Shown: piece by piece, positions 1 through 6,701 of the stretch | Position numbering within the stretch: the first letter of the stretch is position 1 | How the letters are laid out: every line of letters starts with the position of its first letter | NCBI GenBank assembly: GCA_012510865.1 | Contig: JAAZHF010000195.1 | Coordinates: 1-7,839 of the forward strand | Length of the DNA stretch: 7,839 nucleotides | Reading direction: 5' to 3' | DNA from: Gammaproteobacteria bacterium | Lineage (GTDB): Bacteria > Pseudomonadota > Gammaproteobacteria > Xanthomonadales > Xanthomonadaceae | The notes under the pieces: generated by a model | Databases searched by the model: none | Told to the model about the DNA's origin: nothing | What the model saw: only the letters and a program-made list of their open reading frames with translations | Position numbers and translations under genes: made by a program

Positions 1-1
1 C

Positions 2-343
2 TCCGGGCGCCCGCAGGCGTCCCGTCCGCAGGCCGCGCTGAGCAACCCGCTGGGCATCGTCGGCAGCGAGCTGGGCGCGGAGCAGCGCCGCCGGCTCGAC
101 CTCAAGCCCGACGAGGGCGTGGCGGTGGCCCGGGTCGAGGGCCTGGCCGCGCGCAGCGCGGGCATCCAGCCGGGTGACGTGATCCTGCAGGGGGGGCGCG
201 CGACGGTCTCGACGCCCGCCGACCTGGACCGCGAGCTGGGCAAGGTGAAGCCGGGCCAGACCGTCATGCTCCTGGTCCGCAGCCGCGGCGGCGGCACGCA
301 GTTCATCGCCGTCACCCCGCGGGAAGCCGCCGGCCAGGAGTAA
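2..343 (+). CDS. DegP/DegQ/MucD-type periplasmic serine protease, C-terminal PDZ domain (5' end outside window)
   Basis: The frame is open from base 2 to the TAA at 341-343, giving 113 residues with no start in the window. The visible part fits a second PDZ domain of an HtrA-family protease. A carboxylate-binding-loop-like segment, [11 protein letters not shown], is followed by the typical [14 protein letters not shown] core, a helix around TPADLDREL and a final strand before the stop. HtrA proteases degrade or refold misfolded periplasmic proteins; the catalytic His-Asp-Ser domain would lie upstream and is not visible. In Xanthomonads a mucD gene downstream of rpoE and an anti-sigma factor commonly precedes lepA, so mucD is the likely identity, but only the PDZ domain is seen. 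The usual NG after the VIL strand is replaced by QGG. A GTG at 119 is internal and not a real start. Confidence 0.85.
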   Translation, partial: SGRPQASRPQAALSNPLGIVGSELGAEQRRRLDLKPDEGVAVARVEGLAARSAGIQPGDVILQGGRATVSTPADLDRELGKVKPGQTVMLLVRSRGGGTQFIAVTPREAAGQE

Positions 344-351
344 CCGGCATC

Positions 352-377
352 CGCCCCTCCCCGGACGGGGAGGGGCG
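352..377. terminator. Strong GC hairpin after the protease gene; possible terminator or intergenic palindromic repeat
   Basis: Bases 352-362 pair perfectly with 367-377: an 11-bp stem of C-rich and G-rich arms with a GGAC tetraloop. It starts 8 bases after the protease stop codon. No T-tract follows, so it is not a textbook intrinsic terminator. It could end or stabilise the 3' end of the protease mRNA, or be one unit of a dispersed palindromic repeat. The strand symmetry means it would fold in either transcript. Confidence 0.5.
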
Positions 378-404
378 CCGGCGCCGCGCGCGCCGGGCCG
401 CGGG

Positions 405-431
405 CCCCTTCCCCCGCGCGCGGGGAAGGGG
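405..431. repeat. Second C-rich/G-rich palindrome, related to the 352-377 hairpin
   Basis: Bases 405-414 pair perfectly with 422-431: a 10-bp stem with a 7-base CGCGCGC-type loop. The arm CCCCTTCCCC resembles the CCCCTCCCC arm of the hairpin about 50 bases upstream, so the two look like related units. The 3' arm runs into a purine block (422-437) that would otherwise be the only Shine-Dalgarno-like sequence near the lepA start region. Confidence 0.5.
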
Positions 432-441
432 GGGAGGCATG

Positions 442-450
442 TGCGACAAT
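442..450 (+). promoter_or_regulatory. Possible extended -10 element for lepA
   Basis: TG-C-GACAAT at 442-450 matches an extended -10 pattern, with 4 of 6 bases of TATAAT plus the upstream TG. No convincing -35 is visible in the G-rich stretch upstream. Transcription would begin near 457. That would exclude the ATG at 439 from this transcript and leave a leader of about 42 bases before the ATG at 499. This is inference from pattern only. Confidence 0.28.
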
Positions 451-469
451 GTTCCGTTCGATGCCACCC

Positions 470-485
470 GGCCGGACAACCGGCC
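470..485 (+). promoter_or_regulatory. Small GC stem-loop in the putative lepA leader
   Basis: GGCCGG at 470-475 pairs with CCGGCC at 480-485 around an ACAA tetraloop. It ends 13 bases before the ATG at 499, in a stretch with no Shine-Dalgarno sequence, so it could affect ribosome access to lepA. If translation actually began at 439 it would be coding sequence. Confidence 0.3.
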
Positions 486-498
486 CGACCGCGGACCC

Positions 499-2307
499 AT
501 GCCCCCAGATCCGATGCGGAACATCCGCAACTTTTCCATCATCGCCCACGTCGACCACGGCAAGTCGACGCTCGCCGACCGCATCACCCAGATCTGCGGC
601 GGGCTGACCGCGCGCGAGATGGAAGCCCAGGTGCTCGACAACAACCCGATCGAGCGCGAGCGCGGAATCACCATCAAGTCGCACTCGGTGTCGGTTCCCT
701 ACACCGCGCGCAACGGCGAGACCTACCACCTCAACTTCATCGACACGCCCGGCCACGTCGACTTCAGCTACGAGGTCAGCCGCTCGCTTGCCGCCTGCGA
801 GGGCGCGCTGCTGGTGGTCGACGCCGCCCAGGGCGTCGAGGCGCAGTCGGTCGCCAACTGCTACACCGCGGTCGAGCAGGGCCTGGAAGTCGTGCCGGTC
901 CTCAACAAGATCGACCTGCCCACCGCCGACGTCGAGCGCGCGAAGGCCGAGATCGAGGCGGTCATCGGCATCGACGCCAGCGACGCCGTCGCGGTCAGCG
1001 CCAAGACCGGGCTCAACGTCGAGGAGGTGCTGGAGGCCATCGTCCACCGCATCCCGCCGCCGCGGCCGCGCGACACCGACAAGCTGCAGGCGCTGATCAT
1101 CGACTCGTGGTTCGACAACTACCTGGGCGTGGTCTCGCTCGTGCGCGTGATGCAGGGCGAGATCAAGGCCGGCGACAAGATCCTGGTGATGTCCACCGGC
1201 CGTACCCACCTGGTGGACAAGGTCGGGGTGTTCACGCCCAAGCGCAAGGACATGCCGGCGCTGAGGGCGGGCGAGGTCGGCTGGCTCAACGCCAGCATCA
1301 AGGACGTGCACGGCGCGCCGGTCGGCGACACCCTCACCCTGGCCGCGGATCCCGCGCCGAGCCCGCTGCCGGGCTTCCAGGAGATGCAGCCGCGCGTGTT
1401 CTCGGGCCTGTTCCCGGTCGACGCCGACGACTACCCCGACCTGCGCGAGGCGCTCGACAAGCTGCGCCTCAACGACGCCGCGCTGCGCTTCGAGCCGGAG
1501 AGCTCCGAGGCGATGGGCTTCGGTTTCCGCTGCGGCTTCCTGGGCATGCTGCACATGGAGATCGTGCAGGAGCGCCTGGAGCGCGAGTACGACCTCAACC
1601 TGATCACCACCGCGCCGACCGTCGTCTACGAAATCCTGATGACCGACGGCGAGGTGATGGCGCTGGACAACCCGGCCAAGCTGCCCCCGGTGAACAGGAT
1701 CGAGGAAGTGCGCGAGCCGATCATCCGCGCCAACATCCTCACGCCGCCGGACTACGTCGGCAACGTGATCACGCTGTGCGAGGAGAAGCGGGGCAGCCAG
1801 GTGGGCATCCAGTACCTCGGCAGCCAGGTGCAGATCAGCTACGAGCTGCCGATGGCCGAGGTGGTGCTCGACTTCTTCGACCGCCTGAAGTCGGTCTCGC
1901 GCGGCTATGCGTCGCTGGACTACCATTTCGTGCGCTTCGACGCCGGCCCCTTCGTGCGCGTGGACACCCTGATCAACGGCGACAAGGTGGATGCCCTGTC
2001 GATCATCGTCCACCGCAGCCACGCCGACCGGCGCGGCCGCGAGCTGACCGAGAAGATGCGGGAGCTGATCCCGAGGCAGCAGTTCGACGTCGCCATCCAG
2101 GCCGCGATCGGCTCCCAGATCATCGCCCGGACCACGGTCAAGGCGCTGCGCAAGAACGTGCTGGCCAAGTGCTATGGTGGCGACATTTCGCGCAAGAAGA
2201 AGCTCCTCGAGAAGCAGAAGGAAGGCAAGAAGAGGATGAAGCAGGTGGGTCGCGTCGAGATCCCGCAGGAAGCCTTCCTCGCGGTGCTCCAGGTGGACAA
2301 CAAGTGA
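499..2307 (+). CDS. lepA: Elongation factor 4 (LepA), ribosome-associated GTPase
   Basis: LepA/EF4 is a translational GTPase that binds the ribosome and has been linked to back-translocation and 30S biogenesis. Counting from 499 (602 residues), G1 is AHVDHGKST at 16-24, G2 RGIT at 55-58, G3 DTPGH at 82-86, G4 NKID at 136-139 and G5 SAKT at 167-170. Elongation-factor domains II, III and V follow, with the LepA-specific C-terminal tail rich in [18 protein letters not shown]. coli LepA is 599 residues and starts at MKNIRNFS, equivalent to the ATG at 514 here. Three in-frame ATGs compete: 439 (strong purine-rich upstream sequence but a non-conserved 20-residue extension), 499, and 514 (exact family start). 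I chose 499 because the possible -10 overlaps the 439 region; 514 is nearly as likely. lepB follows after 37 bp. Confidence 0.96.
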   Translation: MPPDPMRNIRNFSIIAHVDHGKSTLADRITQICGGLTAREMEAQVLDNNPIERERGITIKSHSVSVPYTARNGETYHLNFIDTPGHVDFSYEVSRSLAACEGALLVVDAAQGVEAQSVANCYTAVEQGLEVVPVLNKIDLPTADVERAKAEIEAVIGIDASDAVAVSAKTGLNVEEVLEAIVHRIPPPRPRDTDKLQALIIDSWFDNYLGVVSLVRVMQGEIKAGDKILVMSTGRTHLVDKVGVFTPKRKDMPALRAGEVGWLNASIKDVHGAPVGDTLTLAADPAPSPLPGFQEMQPRVFSGLFPVDADDYPDLREALDKLRLNDAALRFEPESSEAMGFGFRCGFLGMLHMEIVQERLEREYDLNLITTAPTVVYEILMTDGEVMALDNPAKLPPVNRIEEVREPIIRANILTPPDYVGNVITLCEEKRGSQVGIQYLGSQVQISYELPMAEVVLDFFDRLKSVSRGYASLDYHFVRFDAGPFVRVDTLINGDKVDALSIIVHRSHADRRGRELTEKMRELIPRQQFDVAIQAAIGSQIIARTTVKALRKNVLAKCYGGDISRKKKLLEKQKEGKKRMKQVGRVEIPQEAFLAVLQVDNK

Positions 2308-2344
2308 CGGCGGCCCCGCGGCGCGCCGAGGGCAGGGTGCGCGC

Positions 2345-3139
2345 ATGATGAAGTGGTTCGAACTGGGCCTGGTCGTCCTGACCTTCGCCTCGGGCATCAT
2401 CTGGCTGGTCGACCGGCTGTTCTTCGCCAAGGCGCGCAGGGCCCGCGCCGGGCTGCTCGACGAGGACCGCGAGCCGGTCGTGGTCGACTATGCGCGCGCC
2501 TTCTTCCCGATCCTGGCGGTGGTGCTGGTCCTGCGCAGCTTCGTGGCCGAGCCGTTCCGGATCCCGTCGAGTTCGATGATGCCCACGCTGCTGATCGGGG
2601 ACTTCATCCTGGTCAACAAGTTCGCCTACGGCCTGCGCCTGCCGGTGAACAACCACAAGGTGGTCGAGATCGGCCTGCCGGAGCGCGGCGACGTCGTCGT
2701 CTTCCGCCCCGAGGCGCATCCCGACCAGGACTGGATCAAGCGCGTGGTCGGCCTGCCGGGCGACCGCATCGCGTACCGCGACAACGTCCTCTACGTGAAC
2801 GGCGAGCCGTCGCGCTACCAGCCCGTCGGCCGGTACGTGGGCAAGGGCCGGGGCGCCGAAATGTCGGGTGCGGCCCTGCTGGTCGAGGACCTCGGCGGGA
2901 CCCGGCACGAGGTGCTGGAGATCGACAGCCCGCTGTACGCCAGCCACGGCGTGGGCGACTGGACGGTGCCCGAGGGCGAGTATTTCGTGATGGGCGACAA
3001 TCGTGATAGAAGCGACGACAGCCGCTTCTGGGGCACCCTGCCGGAGTCCCGGCTCCGGGGCAAGGCGTTCCTGGTGTGGATGAACTTCGACGGCAGCGCC
3101 GGCGGCGTCGACTTCAGCCGCATCGGCACGCGCCTCTGA
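2345..3139 (+). CDS. lepB: Signal peptidase I (LepB)
   Basis: Type I signal peptidase cleaves signal peptides from exported proteins at the outer face of the inner membrane. The 264 residues carry two N-terminal membrane segments (about 5-22 and 50-67), with a charged cytoplasmic loop between them as in E. coli LepB. Box B is IPSSSMMPTL, with the nucleophile Ser77. Box D is WIKRVVGLPGD, with the general base Lys132. Box E is GDNRDRSDDSRFWG at 218-230. About 60 residues between boxes D and E form the variable beta-rich periplasmic insertion. Two adjacent ATGs (2345 and 2348) give MMKW or MKW; either is possible. A GAGGGCAGGG purine stretch at 2328-2337 serves as ribosome binding site. It is probably cotranscribed with lepA, the classic lepA-lepB pair. 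Confidence 0.96.
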   Translation: MMKWFELGLVVLTFASGIIWLVDRLFFAKARRARAGLLDEDREPVVVDYARAFFPILAVVLVLRSFVAEPFRIPSSSMMPTLLIGDFILVNKFAYGLRLPVNNHKVVEIGLPERGDVVVFRPEAHPDQDWIKRVVGLPGDRIAYRDNVLYVNGEPSRYQPVGRYVGKGRGAEMSGAALLVEDLGGTRHEVLEIDSPLYASHGVGDWTVPEGEYFVMGDNRDRSDDSRFWGTLPESRLRGKAFLVWMNFDGSAGGVDFSRIGTRL

Positions 3140-3183
3140 GGCCGGGCCGGCCGGCGCAAACCGACCACTGCATCGCGGACCGA

Positions 3184-3193
3184 GGGGAGAGGG
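3184..3193 (+). promoter_or_regulatory. Strong ribosome binding site that fixes the DUF4845 start
   Basis: GGGGAGAGGG sits two bases before the ATG at 3196, with the core GGAG about 8 bases upstream of it. It supports initiation at 3196 rather than at the in-frame ATG at 3076, which lies inside lepB. Confidence 0.6.
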
Positions 3194-3195
3194 CT

Positions 3196-3576
3196 ATGAG
3201 GAATTCACAGGGCGGCATCACGCTGCTTGGATTCATCGTCGTACTGGGCGTCGTGGGCCTGTTCGCCTACGTCGGCATGAAGCTGTTCCCGATGTACACC
3301 GAGTACTACAGCGTGCGCTCGGCGATGAAGGGCCTGGCCAACGAGCCGGGCATCGCCAATACCGACCCGCGCAAGATCCAGGACCTGTTCTTCCGCAGGC
3401 TCAAGATCGACTACTGGGGCAGCGTCAAGCCCGAGCACGTGAAGTTCAAGCGCGTCGGCACCGGCTGGAAGATGGACGTAAAGTACGAGGTCCGCAAGCC
3501 GCTGATCGCCAACCTGGACGTCGTGGGCCGGTTCGAGTCCACGCAGATGCTGACCAGGACCGGTGCGGCCGAGTGA
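3196..3576 (+). CDS. DUF4845 family small membrane protein
   Basis: This 126-residue protein has a short polar N-terminus (MRNSQGG), one hydrophobic segment at about 8-28, then a soluble domain of about 98 residues with a predicted alpha/beta pattern. Position between lepB and rnc and the pattern [12 protein letters not shown]...[10 protein letters not shown] match the DUF4845 family, which has no established function that I know of. The topology suggests a single-pass inner-membrane protein with its C-terminal domain in the periplasm. The N-terminus resembles a type IV prepilin (a Gly followed by a hydrophobic stretch), but the conserved Glu at position +5 is absent, so I do not call it a pilin. 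The start is set by a strong ribosome binding site. Its last 14 bases overlap the start of rnc. Confidence 0.85.
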   Translation: MRNSQGGITLLGFIVVLGVVGLFAYVGMKLFPMYTEYYSVRSAMKGLANEPGIANTDPRKIQDLFFRRLKIDYWGSVKPEHVKFKRVGTGWKMDVKYEVRKPLIANLDVVGRFESTQMLTRTGAAE

Positions 3577-4246
3577 CGACGCCGCCGCGCGCTTAGCCGG
3601 GCATGCGTTCCGTGATCCGGCGCTGCTCGCGCAGGCGCTGACGCACCGCAGCGCCGGTGCCCCGCACCACGAGCGCCTGGAGTTCCTCGGCGACGCCCTC
3701 GTCGGACTGATCGTCGCCGAGGCGCTGTACCGGCGCTGGCCGAAGGCCGACGAGGGTGCGATGACCCGCGCGCGCGCGGAGCTGGTCCGCGAGTCCTCGC
3801 TGGCGCGGATCGCGCGCGCGCTCGACCTCGGCCCGCGCATCACCCTGGGGCCAGGCGAGATGAAGACCGGCGGCCACCGCCGCGACTCGATCCTGTCCGA
3901 CGCGCTGGAGGCCGTGGTCGGCGCGATCTACCTCGCCGCCGGCTTCGCCGGCTGCCGCGCGGCGGTGCTGCCCTGGTTCGAACCCCTGGTCGCCGACCTG
4001 CCCACCGGCGGCATCGGCAAGGACCCCAAGACCCGCCTGCAGGAATGGCTGCAGGCGCGCCAGCGGCCGCTGCCGGCCTACGAACTGCTGGACGAGGGGG
4101 GCGAGGAGCACGCGCGCGTCTTCCTCGTGCGCTGCATCCTCGCCGATCCCGCCCTCGGGGCCGAGGGCAGCGGCAGCTCCCGCCGCGCCGCCGAACAGGC
4201 CGCCGCCGCGGCGGTCCTCGAACAGATCGAAGCAGGCCAGCCATGA
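3563..4246 (+). CDS. rnc: Ribonuclease III
   Basis: RNase III cleaves double-stranded RNA and processes the rRNA precursor and structured mRNAs. The 227 residues match E. coli (226) closely. The signature [10 protein letters not shown] begins at 38. Metal-binding and catalytic acids are Glu37, Glu40, Asp44, Glu64, Asp113 and Glu116, each one position below the E. coli numbering. The double-stranded RNA-binding domain spans about 154-223, with the basic/alanine helix at [14 protein letters not shown]. The start is a GTG at 3563, inside the 3' end of the DUF4845 gene (14-bp overlap) with a weak AGGA at 3556-3559, which points to translational coupling. The stop TGA overlaps the era ATG as ATGA. 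Unlike in E. coli, no separate leader region is available upstream for rncO-type autoregulation. Confidence 0.96.
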   Translation: MRPSDDAAARLAGHAFRDPALLAQALTHRSAGAPHHERLEFLGDALVGLIVAEALYRRWPKADEGAMTRARAELVRESSLARIARALDLGPRITLGPGEMKTGGHRRDSILSDALEAVVGAIYLAAGFAGCRAAVLPWFEPLVADLPTGGIGKDPKTRLQEWLQARQRPLPAYELLDEGGEEHARVFLVRCILADPALGAEGSGSSRRAAEQAAAAAVLEQIEAGQP

Positions 4247-5166
4247 GCACACAGACCGCCAGCCGAAGCGGCGCCGTCGCCGTCGTCGGCCGGCCCAACG
4301 TCGGCAAGTCCACCCTGGTCAACGCCCTGGTGGGCGCCAAGGTGAGCATCGTCTCCAACCGCCCGCAGACCACGCGCCACCGGCTGCTCGGCATCGCCAC
4401 CTTCCCCGGCGGCCAGCTGCAGCTGGTCGACACCCCCGGCGTCCACCGCGGACAGGGCAAGCAGTCGGCCACGGCCATGCACCGGATGATGAACCGCGCG
4501 GCGCGCGGTGCCCTGGAGGGCGTGGACGCGGCGGTGCTGGTGGTCGAGGCCGGCCGCTGGGACGAGGAGGACACCCTGGCCTACGAGGCCCTGCGCGAAG
4601 CGAAAGTGCCGGTGGTGCTGGTGGTGAACCAGGTCGACCGGATCAAGGACAAGGCCAGCCTGCTGCCCTACCTGCAGAAGGCCACCGAGGGCCGCGACTT
4701 CGCCGGCGTGCATCCGGTGTCGGCGCTGAAGCGCACCGGGCTGGACGCGCTGGTCGCCGAGCTGCTGGCGCTGGTGCCCGAAGGCGAGCCGGCCTTCGGC
4801 GAGGACGAGATCACCGACAAGAGCCAGCGCTTCCTGGCCGGCGAACTGCTGCGCGAGCAGCTGATGCGCCAGCTGGGCGCGGAGCTCCCGTACTCGACCA
4901 CGGTCGAGATCGAATCCTTCACCGAGGAGTCGACCCGGTCCGGGCCGATGGTCCGCATCGGCGCCGTGGTCTGGGTCGAACGCGACGGCCAGAAGGCGAT
5001 CGTGATCGGCAAGGGCGGCGCGCGCCTGCGCGAGATCGGGACCCGGGCGCGGATGTCGATGGAGCGGCTGTTCGGCTGCAAGGTGTTCCTGGAGACCTTC
5101 GTGCGCGTGCGCGCCGGGTGGTCCGACGACGAGGCCGCCCTGCGCAGCTTCGGCTACGACGAGTGA
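4243..5166 (+). CDS. era: GTPase Era, 16S rRNA-binding ribosome assembly factor
   Basis: Era binds GTP and the 3' end of 16S rRNA during 30S maturation. The 307 residues contain G1 GRPNVGKS at 16-23, G2 around QTTRHR at 42-47, G3 DTPG at 63-66, G4 NQVD at 129-132 and G5 VSA at 159-161. The C-terminal KH domain follows (about 205-295), with the RNA-binding loop [15 protein letters not shown]. coli Era is 301 residues. G4 is unusual: the normal NKxD lysine is glutamine, though all other motifs are intact, so the protein is likely functional. The start ATG overlaps the rnc stop (ATGA), and a weak AGCAGG lies 6 bases upstream. Rnc and Era both act in rRNA maturation, which fits their coupling. 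Confidence 0.97.
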   Translation: MSTQTASRSGAVAVVGRPNVGKSTLVNALVGAKVSIVSNRPQTTRHRLLGIATFPGGQLQLVDTPGVHRGQGKQSATAMHRMMNRAARGALEGVDAAVLVVEAGRWDEEDTLAYEALREAKVPVVLVVNQVDRIKDKASLLPYLQKATEGRDFAGVHPVSALKRTGLDALVAELLALVPEGEPAFGEDEITDKSQRFLAGELLREQLMRQLGAELPYSTTVEIESFTEESTRSGPMVRIGAVVWVERDGQKAIVIGKGGARLREIGTRARMSMERLFGCKVFLETFVRVRAGWSDDEAALRSFGYDE

Positions 5167-5172
5167 TCGACC

Positions 5173-5198
5173 GCGGGAGCGGCCATGGCTGCTCCCGC
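5173..5198. repeat. REP-like palindrome between era and recO
   Basis: Bases 5173-5180 pair with 5191-5198 (8 bp). A G-U and two more GC pairs extend the stem to 11 bp with a CATG tetraloop. The core GGAGCGGC...GCTGCTCC resembles palindromic intergenic repeats that I recall from Xanthomonadaceae and Pseudomonas genomes. It lies 7 bases after the era stop. It may define the 3' end of the era message or attenuate readthrough into recO; no T-tract follows. The loop contains an ATG (5185) in frame with recO. Confidence 0.5.
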
Positions 5199-5208
5199 CC
5201 GTGGGCGG

Positions 5209-5214
5209 CAGAAT
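5209..5214 (+). promoter_or_regulatory. Possible -10 element giving a leaderless recO transcript
   Basis: CAGAAT at 5209-5214 matches 4 of 6 bases of TATAAT and ends 6 bases before the ATG at 5221. Transcription would therefore start at or next to the start codon, and there is no Shine-Dalgarno sequence before 5221. No good -35 is visible; the right spacing falls inside the palindrome at 5173-5198. Inference only. Confidence 0.28.
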
Positions 5215-5220
5215 GCCGGG

Positions 5221-5976
5221 ATGCGGATTTCGGATGAGCCTGCGTTCGTGCTCCACTCCCGGCCCTGGCGCGAGACCAGCCTGCTGGTCGAAGTGCTGTG
5301 CGCGGAACACGGGCGCCTGGGCCTGGTGGCACGCGGGGTCCGCGGGCCGAAACGACAGGCGCTGAAGGCCGCGCTGCAGCCGCTGCAGCACATCCGTATC
5401 GACGCCGTGCTGCGCGGGGAGCTTGCCCACCTCAACTCCGCCGAGGCCCTGGACGCGGCGCCGCGCCTGCACGGCGAGGCCATGCTGGCGGGCTTCTACG
5501 CGAACGAACTGGTCCTGCGGCTCGCGCCGCGCGAGGATCCGCAGCCGGCGCTCTACGCGGCCTACGGCGAGCTGCGCGCACGCCTGGGCGCGGGCGGCGC
5601 GCTGGCCTGGTCGCTGCGCCGCTTCGAGCGCGACCTGCTGGACGCGCTCGGCGTCGGACTGGACTACGGCCACGAAGGCGAGGGCGAGCCGCTGGATCCC
5701 GCCGCGCGCTACCGCCTCGATCCGGGGCTGGGTCCGGTGCGCGTGCGCGGCGAGCGCGGCGGCGAGCGCGGACGCACCGCGACCGGGCGCGCCCTGCTGG
5801 CGCTCGCGGCCGACCGCGCGCCGCCGGCCGAGGACTTGGGTGGACTGCGCCGGGTGCTGCGTGAGGTGCTGGAATCCCACCTCGGCGGCCGTCCGCTGGC
5901 CTCGTGGCAGCTGCTGGGCGAGCTCGGGCGGCTGGGCGCGCCGGCCGCGCCTCAGGAAGGCGGCAGCAGTTCCTGA
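5221..5976 (+). CDS. recO: DNA repair protein RecO
   Basis: RecO works with RecR (and RecF) to load RecA on SSB-coated single-stranded DNA and to anneal strands. The 251 residues fit the family (E. coli 242). An N-terminal OB fold covers about 5-80, containing [16 protein letters not shown] and the basic GPKRQALK. A helical domain follows with [11 protein letters not shown] at 91-101, [15 protein letters not shown] at 135-149 and a terminal [16 protein letters not shown] helix. No zinc-binding cysteine cluster is present; only one Cys (27) is seen. The start at 5221 gives the conserved N-terminus. The in-frame ATG at 5185 would add 12 residues encoded inside a palindrome and is less likely. 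A four-residue duplication, GERG-GERG, occurs at 177-184. The 3' end overlaps the convergent REC-Hpt gene by 25 bp. Confidence 0.93.
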   Translation: MRISDEPAFVLHSRPWRETSLLVEVLCAEHGRLGLVARGVRGPKRQALKAALQPLQHIRIDAVLRGELAHLNSAEALDAAPRLHGEAMLAGFYANELVLRLAPREDPQPALYAAYGELRARLGAGGALAWSLRRFERDLLDALGVGLDYGHEGEGEPLDPAARYRLDPGLGPVRVRGERGGERGRTATGRALLALAADRAPPAEDLGGLRRVLREVLESHLGGRPLASWQLLGELGRLGAPAAPQEGGSSS

Positions 5977-5977
5977 G
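5951..5977. repeat. Perfect inverted repeat bracketing the recO/REC-Hpt convergent overlap
   Basis: CTCAGGAA at 5951-5958 and TTCCTGAG at 5970-5977 are perfect reverse complements around an 11-base spacer. Each arm contains one gene's stop codon: TGA of recO at 5974-5976, and TGA of the minus-strand gene at 5952-5954. Transcripts from either strand could form the 8-bp hairpin exactly at the end of their coding sequence. No T-tract flanks it, so a terminator role is uncertain. Confidence 0.55.
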
Positions 5978-6680
5978 CCGCTTCGTCGAAGCGCGACAGC
6001 GCCTGCAGCGGATCCGGCGCGTTCTGCAGCGCCGCCACCGCCAGCTCGAGGCGCGCCGCGCCGACGAAGCCGCAGCTGGCTCGCAGCCGGTGCAGCGCGT
6101 CGCGCAGGGCGGCCCGGTCGCCGCTGCGCGCCGCCGCCGCCACGACCGCGCGCATGGTCGGCAGCTCGGACAGGAACAGTTCGCGCAGCGCGTCGACGTG
6201 GGCGCGCTCGCCGCTCAGCGCCCGGAGCGCCGAGGCGTCGTCCCAGGCCAGCGCGCTGGCGGCGCGGACCGGGCCGTTCCCGTGTGGCGAACGCGGTTCG
6301 GCCACGCGCGGAGGCCGGGGCCGCGCCAGGGCGGCGGCGACGGCGCTGCGGAGCGCGGACGCGGCCAGCGGCTTCACAAGCACCGCATCGAAGCCGGCGT
6401 CGTGCAGCACCTGGTGCACTTCGCCCTCGCGCGCGGCCGTGTGCGCGATCGCCGGCGTCGACAGGCCCAGGCCGCGGAGTTCCGCGAGCAGGCTGGCGCC
6501 GTCGCCGTCGGGCAGGTGGGCGTCGACCAGCCACAGCGAGTACGCGATGTTGGCCGCCTGCGCGCGGGCGGCGGCGCGCGAGCCGACCGTGTCGACCGTG
6601 GCCGGCAGCGCCTCGGCCGCGGCGGCGAGGAAGGCGGCGGTGGTGTGGTCGTCCTCGACCAGCAGGATGCGGGGCTTCAT
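5952..6680 (-). CDS. Response regulator with C-terminal Hpt domain (REC-Hpt phosphorelay protein)
   Basis: The 242 residues begin [11 protein letters not shown] and hold a complete receiver domain at about 1-120: acidic pocket Asp10 and Asp11, phospho-acceptor Asp53 in [10 protein letters not shown], Thr81, and Lys103 in VLVKPL. A proline/arginine-rich linker (about 120-140) leads to a helical domain with [17 protein letters not shown]. This matches the Hpt signature HxLKxxxxxxGA, with His197 as the likely phosphorylated histidine and Arg200 in place of the usual Lys. It has no DNA-binding or enzymatic output domain, so it probably passes phosphate between partners. The cognate kinase is not in the window. 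The frame stays open upstream to 6893, but the family N-terminus and an AGGAG at 6692-6696, 11 bases upstream, favour 6680. It is convergent with recO and divergent from the gene at 6715. Confidence 0.88.
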   Translation of the reverse strand: MKPRILLVEDDHTTAAFLAAAAEALPATVDTVGSRAAARAQAANIAYSLWLVDAHLPDGDGASLLAELRGLGLSTPAIAHTAAREGEVHQVLHDAGFDAVLVKPLAASALRSAVAAALARPRPPRVAEPRSPHGNGPVRAASALAWDDASALRALSGERAHVDALRELFLSELPTMRAVVAAAARSGDRAALRDALHRLRASCGFVGAARLELAVAALQNAPDPLQALSRFDEAAQELLPPS

Positions 6681-6691
6681 CGGCGCGAACG

Positions 6692-6696
6692 CTCCT
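6692..6696 (-). promoter_or_regulatory. Ribosome binding site of the REC-Hpt gene
   Basis: On the minus strand this reads AGGAG, within CAGGAGC. It is 11 bases before the ATG at 6680, slightly long but the only Shine-Dalgarno match nearby. It supports the start at 6680 over the longer open frame. Confidence 0.45.
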
Positions 6697-6701
6697 GTCG
6701 C

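Noticed and set aside
422..437. G-rich block considered as a G-quadruplex
   Set aside because: It offers only about three runs of three or more G plus one GG in close spacing, and the same bases form a perfect hairpin with 405-414, so a quadruplex is not well supported.
441..2348. 635-codon + strand frame overlapping lepA
   Set aside because: It is the shifted frame of lepA. The product is Arg/Pro/Gly-rich with no family motif, while the lepA frame has every GTPase motif.
2138..2947. 269-codon minus-strand frame opposite the end of lepA and lepB
   Set aside because: It is antisense to two well-supported enzymes, has no recognisable domain, and its residue composition reflects the complement of GC-rich codons.
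3141..3155. GC-only dyad after lepB considered as a terminator
   Set aside because: The stem is only 5 bp with no T-tract, and it lies between genes that otherwise look cotranscribed. Such short GC dyads are expected by chance at this composition.
3196..3576. DUF4845 protein considered as a minor pilin
   Set aside because: It lacks the Glu at +5 of type IV pilins and has no neighbouring pilus genes; its context matches the DUF4845 family.
4078..6534. 818-codon minus-strand open frame across rnc, era, recO and part of the REC-Hpt gene
   Set aside because: It is antisense to three clear genes and in a different frame from the REC-Hpt gene. The product is low-complexity Arg/Ala/Gly/Gln without domains, as expected of spurious frames in GC-rich DNA.
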